Of a DNA stretch of 64,000 nt, positions 45,092 to 52,904 are shown piece after piece (the first letter of the stretch is position 1; each line of letters starts with the position of its first letter). The translations under genes were made by a program, and so were the position numbers. The notes below the pieces were generated by a model that did no database searches, was not told the origin of the DNA, and worked only from the letters and a program-made list of their open reading frames with translations. The stretch is from an uncultured Alistipes sp. (GTDB lineage Bacteria; Bacteroidota; Bacteroidia; Bacteroidales; Rikenellaceae): the NCBI GenBank assembly GCA_944326035.1, contig CALVCS010000011.1, positions 124,001 through 188,000 of the forward strand, in the 5' to 3' direction.

Positions 45092-45505
45092 ATGAAAAGA
45101 ACAAGTAATTGGGTAATGGCCCTTCTGGTGTTGATGATTTCCGTTACGGGTGTGATGGCCCAGAAAAATCGTCCGGCACCCTTGACGGATGAGCAACGGG
45201 CTGAACGTATGGCTCAGCGTATGACCCAGGAATTATCGTTGGATGAAAACCAGACCAAACAGATCGAACAGATCTATCAAAAACATTTTGCACAGGCGAA
45301 AAAGGCTGAACAAGAGCGTCAACAACGCATGCAACAGATGAAAGATCAGATCAATGAGGTGTTGACCGCCGAGCAGCGTGAGCAATGGGAGAAGAAACAG
45401 GCGGAGATGAGAGAGCGGATGAAGTCGCGTAAACCCTCGCCGAATCGGGAACGACCGGTGGGTCCGTGCCCGGGCATGGAGCCGGCTTCAGAGGGATGGG
45501 AATGA
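45092..45505 (+). CDS. Small exported LTXXQ/Spy-CpxP-like protein
   Basis: A 137-residue periplasmic protein: signal peptide of about 24 residues ending GVMAQ, then two helical LT-x-x-Q segments (LTDEQRAERMAQRMTQELSLDENQ and LTAEQREQWEKKQ) separated by a Gln/Lys-rich helix, as in Spy and CpxP periplasmic chaperones or envelope-stress sensors. The Pro/Arg-rich C-terminus includes one Cys. ATG 45083 (three residues longer) is an equal alternative. Own promoter and terminator. Confidence 0.8.
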   Translation: MKRTSNWVMALLVLMISVTGVMAQKNRPAPLTDEQRAERMAQRMTQELSLDENQTKQIEQIYQKHFAQAKKAEQERQQRMQQMKDQINEVLTAEQREQWEKKQAEMRERMKSRKPSPNRERPVGPCPGMEPASEGWE

Positions 45506-45537
45506 GTCACCTCGTTGTAACTTTGTATCTGAAAAGG

Positions 45538-45567
45538 GTCGGGAACCGGAGTTCCCGGCCTTTTTTT
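45538..45567 (+). terminator. Intrinsic terminator of the LTXXQ gene
   Basis: A 9-bp stem (45538-45546 with 45551-45559, one G-U pair) with CGGA loop is followed by seven T. Confidence 0.88.
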
Positions 45568-45602
45568 CTGAGGGAAGTGGGGCGAAAAGGGCAGAATAAA
45601 CG

Positions 45603-45610
45603 TATCTTTG
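45603..45610 (+). promoter_or_regulatory. -7 box of era
   Basis: TATCTTTG, a perfect match, 20 bp before ATG 45630. Confidence 0.65.
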
Positions 45611-45629
45611 CTCCAAAGATCGAAAGGTT

Positions 45630-46508
45630 ATGCATAAATCCGGCTTTGTCAATATTATCGGGAATCCCAATGTGGGGAAATCTACGTTGATGAACGCTCT
45701 GGTCGGCGAGCGGTTGTCGATTATTACCTCCAAGGCGCAGACCACGCGTCATCGTATTTTGGGCATTGTGAACGGAGACGATTTTCAGATCGTCTATTCG
45801 GATACGCCCGGAATTCTCAAGCCCAGTTACAAATTGCAGAGTTCGATGATGAAGTTTGTGCAGGGCGCCTTGACGGATGCCGATATTTTGTTGTATGTGA
45901 CCGATGTGACCGAAAACCCGGAACAACGCAATGAAGTGGTGGATAAGATTGCCCGGAGTGGAATTCCCACGATTTTGGTCATCAATAAGATCGACCTGAG
46001 TAATGGCCCGGCGTTGGATGCTTTGACAGAGGCCTGGCACCAGGTGATGCCTCAAGCGGAAATTGTGCCGGTATCTGCCCTGAATCACTTTAATTTGGGT
46101 GGCTTGTTCGACCGCATCGTGGCCCTGCTTCCGGAGGGGGAACCTTTCTATCCCAAAGATACGTTGACCGATAAACCGATGCGTTTTTTTGCCTCTGAAA
46201 TCATCCGGGAAAAGATTCTGCTCAATTACGAGAAGGAGATTCCGTACAGTGTGGAAGTGGTGGTCAAAAAGTATAAGGAAGAGCCGAACATCGATCGTAT
46301 ATCGGCGGTTATTTACGTGGCTCGGGAGAGTCAGAAAGGGATTGTGATCGGCCATCGGGGGGCCAAACTGAAAAAAGTGGGTTCCGAAGCGCGGAAAGAT
46401 CTGGAAGCATTTTTGGATAAGAAAGTATTTTTGGAGTTGTTTGTGAAGGTGGATCCGAACTGGCGGAATGATGAGCGCCAATTGCGTCGTTTCGGATACG
46501 AAGAGTAA
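45630..46508 (+). CDS. era: GTPase Era
   Basis: A 292-residue GTPase that checks 30S ribosome assembly by binding the 3' end of 16S rRNA. G1 GNPNVGKST is at 11-19, followed by the switch region TSKAQTTRHR, G3 DTPG, and G4 NKID. The C-terminal KH domain is present (VIGHRGAKLKKVGSEARKDLE). It does not sit with der or rnc here. Flanked by its own promoter and a strong bidirectional terminator. Confidence 0.97.
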   Translation: MHKSGFVNIIGNPNVGKSTLMNALVGERLSIITSKAQTTRHRILGIVNGDDFQIVYSDTPGILKPSYKLQSSMMKFVQGALTDADILLYVTDVTENPEQRNEVVDKIARSGIPTILVINKIDLSNGPALDALTEAWHQVMPQAEIVPVSALNHFNLGGLFDRIVALLPEGEPFYPKDTLTDKPMRFFASEIIREKILLNYEKEIPYSVEVVVKKYKEEPNIDRISAVIYVARESQKGIVIGHRGAKLKKVGSEARKDLEAFLDKKVFLELFVKVDPNWRNDERQLRRFGYEE

Positions 46509-46531
46509 AGATATCGTACGAACACATGAAA

Positions 46532-46570
46532 AAGAATCCCCGAACGGTCCATCCGTTCGGGGATTCTTTC
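46532..46570. terminator. Perfect 17-bp bidirectional terminator between era and the macroglobulin-like gene
   Basis: Arms 46532-46548 and 46554-46570 are exact reverse complements with TCCAT loop; the convergent genes share it. Confidence 0.9.
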
Positions 46571-46580
46571 ATGGAACCTG

Positions 46581-49412
46581 TTATTCGGAGGTTCGCTGAA
46601 TCGTGGTCGTGTAGCGGCAGATGTCGCCCTCTTCGCTGATCCCTTCCAAGGTGACGTCGTATAGAGTGCTTCGGTCGGCCGTATAGAACCCGAAGGTCAC
46701 CTTTCCTTGTTCATCGGTTTGTAACGTCGGATTCCAATAGATGGTGGTTCTCAGATCCGGTTTTTCCGATTTCAGGTATTTGGGTACATCGTACTTGGGT
46801 TGATAGAATGCTTCGGGCTTTTTGTACCCCAGCGGGGTGATGAAAACGCGCGAAGTATAGGGAGGCGGTTCAAAAGCATTGACCAGCGACATGCCTTCTT
46901 TGAGTTTCAAGAGCAGTAATCCTCTCCCTTTATCCTGCAATCCCATAATACGGGTGGAAGAGAGACGCACGCTGGTGGGGTCGCCGCCTCTTGATTTGTC
47001 AAAGTCATCATCTCGTTGATACAAAGTCGCTCGTTCAAACCCTTGAGGAATCATGACGAATTTGGCCTGATTGGCGGGTAAAATCCCGATGGACTCATAA
47101 ATGTTAACGGGCGAGTGCATCACTTGTTCAATCGGAACGAACCGACGTCCATTGAGCATGGCAATGGGAAAATAGGTGTTATAATTTGAAAGGTCATAAG
47201 AGCCTGTCGAACTGGTCGAAACCGTGAGCCCCATCCCCAGAAACGGAAGTGCTTGGTAGAGCGGTTGATTTTTAAAATGTTCTTTGGTCCGTTCATTCAT
47301 GATGTGATTGGTCTCGATGCCATCGAAGATATGCAGGTCTTCCTTGCTTTGGGCGGTTATGCTGATGGCCTTCATGTCGATAACCCGGATGCCTCCATCT
47401 TCGTAATATTTTTGCTTGGCCAGATTCAGGTAGTTGTCGGGGATCGGCGCGAGCGTTTGGCTGATATGGGGTTGCGGAAAAAAGGTGTGAACGCTTGGAA
47501 ATGGATGATCGTCAATAGTTAATGAAATGCCTCGTGCCCAGTTTTTCTGATTGGTTGCCTGGAGAATGAGCAGGGTGCTGTCGGGAAAATAGAGTCCCGA
47601 GAGGGTGAAATGTTTTTTTGCATCCAGCTCAAAGACTTCTGCATGGTTTTGTTCGGGGATCAGCAGGGTGAGCATCGGTTTTTTCAGGGCTTTCCCGAAT
47701 AGACCCGTAATGCTGCCGGAGAGGCTTTGACTCCATTCGAGAGGGTATTGAATGGGAATGTAGTTGTTTTGTAACCGGTCTATCACGGAATAACGGGTCC
47801 AACCCTGTGTCAGCATCAGGAGATCCAGATGGTGTCGAGTGGTCGGATCGGAATGCAGGAAATAGTATCCGGGGTCTTCGATATAGCCTTTCAGGTCGGA
47901 GGTCAACAACAGATCGGACAGAATATTGCCTGCCAGAGAGTCTTGCTGAATGAGGTGGCTGTCGGTGACGGATAGCGCGAAACTGCCTGCCAACGGAATG
48001 TCGTCTTTGTCCGAGAGGAAGAGTTCGACTTCCACCCATTGCCGTTTTTCATAGTTCGGTTGATCGGTTTTCAGTTGAAATTGCAGGGTATTTTGCGGCG
48101 GTATGAAGACCAGCCGTTCGCATAGTGTACGCTGATGGAGCGTGTCGACCAGCGCCAGGCGGGCAATCCCCGGTTTGAAGAGAGTAAGCGGGATCGTTTT
48201 GACGGTCCGATGGTTGATTTTTGGATCTTGGGCCAGGATTTGATCCCGATTGAGTACCACTAATTGCCAACCGGACAGATCGAGATTCTCGGTGATCCGG
48301 ATGCCGCATAGGATGGCTTGATTTTGTTGGACGACTTCGAGGGCGGCCCCAGAGCGCTCTACAGCCGGTAATTCGACCCGGATCGAGTCGCCGTGCGTGT
48401 TGAAAACGTCGGCGAAATAGCGTACGCCGAGTTGAGGGTCGAGGGAGAAGCTACCCATTCCTTTGTGGACGGAGGCAAAGGTGGTGATCTCTTCCTGCTG
48501 CTCGTTGACGATCCGGCCATGGACATCGATTCCCAGACCATGGCTGCCGATCGCTTTGAAGGCCACCGTTTGGCGTCCGAGTGGCAGGAGATGGCCGCTT
48601 TCGGGGAAGAATTGTACGTCGAATTCGTTCGAGAAGGCGGGCAGGAAGATCGTTTTCTGGAACTGTAAATTGTTGTCGTTGATGGTCAATTGGATCGTAT
48701 TGCTGATCGTGTCTCGACGAGGAGGCTGAAAACGTAACTGAAGACGGCCTGCGTCATCGGTGCGGGCATTGTTCCGGCGGACTTGGTCATCGATGCAAAG
48801 CTGATAGCTGAGTCGTTGCTGGGGAATGGGATCCCGGTTCATGTTGGTAAACAGAATCGAGGCGGTGACGTAGCCGTCCTCACCGAGGGCGTACTGAACG
48901 GTCGTGATGACCTGATCGTCGATCGTATTGCCGATGGGGATGTATTTTTTGAAGAAGAAATCTTCCCCGGTGTTTCGCATCCATTGGGTGTAGGCCTTCA
49001 GCAGATAGTTGCCGGGAGGCAATTGCGGGGCTAAAGCCAGGCAATTGTGAAAGCCATCTTCGTCATAGATGATTTTGGCGCGAGAGACCACCGTATCCCG
49101 TTGATCGATCAGCTCCACATAGATATATTGGCTGGTGTTGAGGGGAAGCAGGTTGTTCGCATCGACCAAAAAACCACGGAACCAGAGGGTGTCTCCGGCA
49201 CTGTAATAGGGTTTGTCGGTTTGGAGATAGAGTTTTTCTCGAATGTTCAGGCGGTAAAAGTCGTCGAGAAGAGCCTGAATACTTGTGTTATTGTCAGAGG
49301 AGTTCAGCGTTGTCGCCGCCGGATCTTGAGAAAGGGGAAGGGCCATGAGGTAAGAGGCCGATAGGGAAAAAACGACCCCAAGGAGCAATTGGATAAGAGA
49401 ACGTGTTTTCAT
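46581..49412 (-). CDS. Large exported macroglobulin-like (MG2) protein with plug-like C-terminus
   Basis: A 943-residue secreted protein with a signal peptide (about 1-25). Residues 58-150 match the MG2 domain of alpha-2-macroglobulin-type proteins (REKLYLQTDKPYYSAGDTLWFRGFL). Several beta-sandwich domains follow. About residues 690-850 contain a section resembling a TonB plug in other Bacteroidota proteins (MKAISITAQSK; PVNIYESIGILP), then a final beta domain (NPTLQTDEQGKVTFGFYTAD). There is no thioester CGEQ motif, so it is not a classical protease trap. Location probably periplasm or outer membrane; function unknown. Monocistronic. Confidence 0.78.
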   Translation of the reverse strand: MKTRSLIQLLLGVVFSLSASYLMALPLSQDPAATTLNSSDNNTSIQALLDDFYRLNIREKLYLQTDKPYYSAGDTLWFRGFLVDANNLLPLNTSQYIYVELIDQRDTVVSRAKIIYDEDGFHNCLALAPQLPPGNYLLKAYTQWMRNTGEDFFFKKYIPIGNTIDDQVITTVQYALGEDGYVTASILFTNMNRDPIPQQRLSYQLCIDDQVRRNNARTDDAGRLQLRFQPPRRDTISNTIQLTINDNNLQFQKTIFLPAFSNEFDVQFFPESGHLLPLGRQTVAFKAIGSHGLGIDVHGRIVNEQQEEITTFASVHKGMGSFSLDPQLGVRYFADVFNTHGDSIRVELPAVERSGAALEVVQQNQAILCGIRITENLDLSGWQLVVLNRDQILAQDPKINHRTVKTIPLTLFKPGIARLALVDTLHQRTLCERLVFIPPQNTLQFQLKTDQPNYEKRQWVEVELFLSDKDDIPLAGSFALSVTDSHLIQQDSLAGNILSDLLLTSDLKGYIEDPGYYFLHSDPTTRHHLDLLMLTQGWTRYSVIDRLQNNYIPIQYPLEWSQSLSGSITGLFGKALKKPMLTLLIPEQNHAEVFELDAKKHFTLSGLYFPDSTLLILQATNQKNWARGISLTIDDHPFPSVHTFFPQPHISQTLAPIPDNYLNLAKQKYYEDGGIRVIDMKAISITAQSKEDLHIFDGIETNHIMNERTKEHFKNQPLYQALPFLGMGLTVSTSSTGSYDLSNYNTYFPIAMLNGRRFVPIEQVMHSPVNIYESIGILPANQAKFVMIPQGFERATLYQRDDDFDKSRGGDPTSVRLSSTRIMGLQDKGRGLLLLKLKEGMSLVNAFEPPPYTSRVFITPLGYKKPEAFYQPKYDVPKYLKSEKPDLRTTIYWNPTLQTDEQGKVTFGFYTADRSTLYDVTLEGISEEGDICRYTTTIQRTSE

Positions 49413-49843
49413 GGCAACAAATTTTGGGTGTTCGTTTATGTAGATATTGTTAGAGTCATATAAACTTCTTTAGCTTTTAATCATTGGCTGAAATAGATTG
49501 AGAAAAACAAAAAAATAGGACAAAATCGCTCAACAGGGAGGTCTATTTTTTGAGACATCAGGAGTGGATGATGATAGAATCCTGGCATCGGAGGTGGGGC
49601 AGGGAGACGCCTGCCGGGGAGATGATGGCTGAACATCGCAGAAAACCGTCGGATGGAAGACCGTTGAGCAGAACACCGTCGAGTGGAAGATCTCCGAAGA
49701 GAAATACCGTCGAAGAAGACCCAAACCAGCGGAAACCAGCGGAAACCTGTCGAAAATGACCGAGAAAAAGGGGTCTTTTGCGTGTCGAAAGAGGCGGATG
49801 ACGGAAAAAATAGGGAAAATTTTTCTTTTCCGGGAATAATACG
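49413..49843. other. Gap before rplM: degenerate repeat, no gene
   Basis: A 69-codon frame at 49550-49759 is repeat-derived and not convincing. The stretch holds a degenerate 30-bp repeat and the approach to the rplM promoter. I see no -7 match for the minus-strand macroglobulin-like gene. Confidence 0.5.
49641..49730 (+). repeat. Degenerate 30-bp tandem repeat upstream of the rplM promoter
   Basis: Units 49641-49670, 49671-49700 and 49701-49730 share GAAnACCGTCG and GGAAGA at matching positions. An extra short tandem, ACCAGCGGAA twice, follows at about 49725-49744. Confidence 0.6.
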
Positions 49844-49851
49844 TATCTTTG
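49820..49851 (+). promoter_or_regulatory. Promoter of rplM-rpsI
   Basis: TATCTTTG at 49844-49851 is a perfect -7 box with TTTT 20 bp upstream. Leader of about 58 nt before the GTG of rplM. Confidence 0.7.
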
Positions 49852-49916
49852 CAGGCCCATTATATATGGGCAAAGGATCACAATTTATCAAGTATTAACC
49901 TTTTAAACTTACAACA

Positions 49917-50372
49917 GTGGAGTCATTAAGCTACAAGACAATTTCCGCTAACGCAGCCACGGTTACCAAAGAATGGGTGGTGATCGATGCTACCAATGCG
50001 GCATTGGGACGTCTTGCCTCTCAGACTGCCAAAATTCTGCGAGGTAAGCACAAGCCGGGCTACACCCCTCATGTTGATTGCGGTGACAACGTCATCATCA
50101 TCAACGCCGATAAGGTGAAGCTGAGCGGTAAAAAGCTGACGGACAAGATTTACACCCGTCACACGGGCTATCCCGGTGGCCAGCGTTTCGCTACCCCGGC
50201 CGATTATCTGCGCAAGAAGCCCGAATTTATTATCGAAAAAGCGGTCAAAGGAATGTTGCCGCGTACGCGTCTGGGCGCAGCCGTCCTCAGAAATCTGAAG
50301 GTCTATGCCGGTGCCGAACATCCGCATGCTGCCCAATCGCCCAAAACAATCAAATTAAACGAGATTAAGTAA
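49917..50372 (+). CDS. rplM: 50S ribosomal protein L13
   Basis: A 151-residue ribosomal protein that binds 23S rRNA early in large-subunit assembly. Conserved sequence includes WVVIDATNAALGRLAS, HVDCGDNVIIINADKV, TGYPGG and KGMLP. The start is GTG at 49917, set by homology to the phylum's L13 N-terminus (ESLSYKTISAN). Its stop overlaps the ATG of rpsI (TAATG), the usual coupled L13-S9 pair. Confidence 0.97.
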   Translation: MESLSYKTISANAATVTKEWVVIDATNAALGRLASQTAKILRGKHKPGYTPHVDCGDNVIIINADKVKLSGKKLTDKIYTRHTGYPGGQRFATPADYLRKKPEFIIEKAVKGMLPRTRLGAAVLRNLKVYAGAEHPHAAQSPKTIKLNEIK

Positions 50373-50764
50373 TGAGTATGGAAGTGGTAAACACCATTGG
50401 ACGTAGAAAAGCAGCTGTAGCTCGCGTTTACGTGAAAGCCGGTAAAGGGAACATTACAATCAACCAACGCCCCCTGGCTACTTACTTCCCGTTGGAAATC
50501 TTCCAGTACGTGGTAAAACAACCGTTGTTGGTTACCTCGACTGCAGAATCCTACGATATCACCATCAATCTGGATGGCGGCGGGATCAAAGGTCAGGCTG
50601 AAGCCGCTCGTTTGGGCATCGCCCGTGCTCTTTGCGAAATCGACGCCGAAATGCGCCCGATTCTCAAAAAGAACGGTTTCCTGACGCGCGACCCGCGTGA
50701 AGTTGAACGTAAGAAACCCGGTCAGCCCGGTGCACGTCGCAAGTTCCAGTTCAGTAAACGTTAG
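50372..50764 (+). CDS. rpsI: 30S ribosomal protein S9
   Basis: A 130-residue small-subunit protein whose C-terminal KFQFSKR tail reaches the P-site tRNA. Conserved GRRKAAVARVYVKAGKGNITIN, GGGIKGQAEAARLGIARAL and the basic end ERKKPGQPGARRKFQFSKR are present. Either Met1 or Met3 could start it. Translationally coupled to rplM. Confidence 0.97.
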   Translation: MSMEVVNTIGRRKAAVARVYVKAGKGNITINQRPLATYFPLEIFQYVVKQPLLVTSTAESYDITINLDGGGIKGQAEAARLGIARALCEIDAEMRPILKKNGFLTRDPREVERKKPGQPGARRKFQFSKR

Positions 50765-50930
50765 GATTTTTTTGCGTCCTTGCACGAAGCGGGACCAAAT
50801 CGCTGGAGACCACTCGCTCTATGGGTGCTACTTCGGGATTGCCCCTTCGCGGAAAACCTCGGGGATTGTCTAAGACACTACCGCCGGGGTTGATGTAAAG
50901 AGAATGAAAACAGATTAACAAAGTCACACA
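50765..50930 (+). ncRNA. Candidate structured leader of rpsB-tsf
   Basis: The 166-nt space between rpsI and rpsB pairs AACCTCGG (50855-50862) with CCGGGGTT (50884-50891), an 8-bp stem with one G-U, and has several other GC-rich complementary patches. It may be an autoregulatory leader bound by S2, as rpsB leaders are elsewhere, or rpsI read-through control. No T-tract terminator is visible. Confidence 0.35.
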
Positions 50931-51821
50931 ATGCCTAGAACTGATTTTAATCAATTGTTGGAGGCCGGGGTTCACTTCGGTCACCTGAAAAGAAAGTGGA
51001 ACCCTAAAATGGCTCCTTATATCTTCATGGAGAAAAACGGGATCCACATCATCGACCTGCACAAAACCGTACGTAAGATCGATGAAGCCGCCGCAGCCCT
51101 CAAACAGATCGCCAAGAGTGGTCGTCGTATTCTGTTCGTAGCCACGAAAAAACAGGCCAAGGACGTGGTAGCCGAAATGGTTGCCGCCGTAGGGATGCCT
51201 TACGTGACCGAACGTTGGCCGGGCGGTATGCTTACCAACTTCCCCACTATACGGAAAGCCGTCAAGAAAATGTCGATGATCGACAAAATGACTACCGACG
51301 GAACTGCCGACAACTTCTCGAAAAGAGAAAAATTGCAGCTGAGTCGTCAGCGCGCCAAACTGGAAAAGAACTTGGGTTCGATCGCCGATCTGACCCGTCT
51401 GCCCGCTGCTTTGTTCGTAGTGGACGTTCAGAAAGAAGCCAATGCGGTGAAAGAGGCCAAACGCCTCAATATTCCCGTCTTTGCCATGGTTGATACTTGC
51501 TGTGATCCGACAGATATCGATTATGTGATTCCGGCAAATGACGATGCGACCAAATCGGTAGCCGTTGTATTGGAAGCTGTGACCGCCGCTATCGCCGAAG
51601 GTCTGGCTGAACGTAAACTCGAAAAAGAAAAAGAAGCTGCCGAAGCTTCCGCTAAGGAAGAAAAAGCCGCTAAACCTCGTGTAAAGAAGGCGGTGAAAGC
51701 CGATTCAGCCAAAGCTGAAGCCGAAACGGCTGAAACCCCGGCTGCCGAAACCGCTCCGGTGGCAGAAGCTGCTCCGGTAGCTGAACCTGCTGCTCAAACC
51801 GAACCGGCCGCTGCCGAATAA
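50931..51821 (+). CDS. rpsB: 30S ribosomal protein S2 with long Ala/Glu/Pro tail
   Basis: A 296-residue ribosomal protein. The core (1-226) has LLEAGVHFGHLKRKWNPKM, RRILFVATKKQAKDVV, ERWPGGMLTNF and PAALFVVDVQKEANAVKEA. From about residue 227 there is a tail of roughly 70 residues, first Lys/Glu then Ala/Pro/Glu/Val repeats, not present in E. coli S2 (241 residues). The tail is probably disordered and solvent-exposed. Start ATG has no Shine-Dalgarno, in contrast to tsf. Confidence 0.97.
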   Translation: MPRTDFNQLLEAGVHFGHLKRKWNPKMAPYIFMEKNGIHIIDLHKTVRKIDEAAAALKQIAKSGRRILFVATKKQAKDVVAEMVAAVGMPYVTERWPGGMLTNFPTIRKAVKKMSMIDKMTTDGTADNFSKREKLQLSRQRAKLEKNLGSIADLTRLPAALFVVDVQKEANAVKEAKRLNIPVFAMVDTCCDPTDIDYVIPANDDATKSVAVVLEAVTAAIAEGLAERKLEKEKEAAEASAKEEKAAKPRVKKAVKADSAKAEAETAETPAAETAPVAEAAPVAEPAAQTEPAAAE

Positions 51822-51835
51822 TCAGAATTCAAGAA

Positions 51836-51843
51836 TAAGGAGG
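51836..51843 (+). promoter_or_regulatory. Full-length Shine-Dalgarno before tsf
   Basis: TAAGGAGG with an 8-nt spacer to ATG 51852, complementary to the end of 16S rRNA. Most other genes in this window have no such element. Confidence 0.75.
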
Positions 51844-51851
51844 ATTTCATT

Positions 51852-52670
51852 ATGGATATCAAAGCAGCTGATGTAGCCAAACTCCGTGCGATGACCGGAG
51901 CCGGCATGATGGATTGTAAAAAGGCCCTGGTGGAAGCCAATGGCGATTTCTCTCGGGCTCAGGATATTATCCGCGAAAAAGGGAAACTGGTGGCCGCTAA
52001 ACGGGCCGACCGTACCGCTACCGAAGGGGTCGTTGTTTCCAAGATCGTAGGTCAGAAAGGGTATATGATCTGCTTGGCTTGCGAAACCGACTTCGTCGCT
52101 AAAAATGCGGATTTTATCAACTCGGCCAAAGAAATTCTGGACATCGCTGTCGAAGCCGATGCAGCTGACATCGATGCCTTGAAGGCTTATGTTTCGGGCG
52201 GGAAGACTGTCGCTGAAATCGTAACCGAAAAATCGGGTCAAACCGGTGAAAAGGTGGAATTGGCTTATTATGGCAAGATCGAAGCGCCCAAATGTGTGAC
52301 CTATATCCACATGAACAACAAATTGGGTACGTTGATCGGCTTCAACAAGGACATCGATGCCGAAGTGGCCAAAGACGTAGCCATGCAGGCTGCCGCTATG
52401 GCTCCTATTGCCATCGATAAAGGAGATTGCGATCCCAAGGTGGTTGAACACGAACGGATGATCGGTCGTGAACAGGCCCGCCAGGAAGGCAAACCCGAAG
52501 CCATGCTGGATAAGATTGCTGATGGTAAAGTCAACAAGTTCTTGAACGAAAATACGTTGTTGAACCAGGCGTTGGTAAAGAACAACAAGTTGACGGTTCG
52601 TGCCTACATCCAGAGCGCCGATAAGGACGCCACGGTAGTAGCTTACAAACGTTTCTCGTTGAACGACTAA
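51852..52670 (+). CDS. tsf: Elongation factor Ts
   Basis: A 272-residue nucleotide exchange factor for EF-Tu. N-terminal UBA-like module (VAKLRAMTGAGMMDCKKALVEANGD) and the EF-Tu contact CETDFVAKN are intact. Paired with rpsB in the usual order. Preceded by an unusually strong Shine-Dalgarno, and closed by a strong terminator. Confidence 0.97.
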   Translation: MDIKAADVAKLRAMTGAGMMDCKKALVEANGDFSRAQDIIREKGKLVAAKRADRTATEGVVVSKIVGQKGYMICLACETDFVAKNADFINSAKEILDIAVEADAADIDALKAYVSGGKTVAEIVTEKSGQTGEKVELAYYGKIEAPKCVTYIHMNNKLGTLIGFNKDIDAEVAKDVAMQAAAMAPIAIDKGDCDPKVVEHERMIGREQARQEGKPEAMLDKIADGKVNKFLNENTLLNQALVKNNKLTVRAYIQSADKDATVVAYKRFSLND

Positions 52671-52695
52671 CCGACGGTTCAGACCGTAAAAATAG

Positions 52696-52729
52696 GCCGG
52701 ATTCTCCAAACGGAGAATCCGGCTTTTTT
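52696..52729 (+). terminator. Intrinsic terminator after tsf
   Basis: An exact 12-bp stem (52696-52707 with 52712-52723), AAAC loop, then six T. Confidence 0.95.
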
Positions 52730-52904
52730 ATGCGAAAAGGAGGAAGAGGGAGAAGAATGGGTGGTGTCGATGGAATGGGTTATTCATAGCGTCGGAGGGT
52801 AGGCTACAGCCGTTATTCTCTCGTTGTTTATCGGCACGGGGGCATCCCGGAAAGGATGGCTGCCCCTCGGTGCGAGAGAGCTCGCGTCTGTTGTTTTGGG
52901 GCGA

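Noticed and set aside
49550..49891. Small Arg/Pro-rich frames upstream of rplM on both strands
   Set aside because: They are read out of degenerate repeats and the promoter, with no start signal or homology that I recognise.
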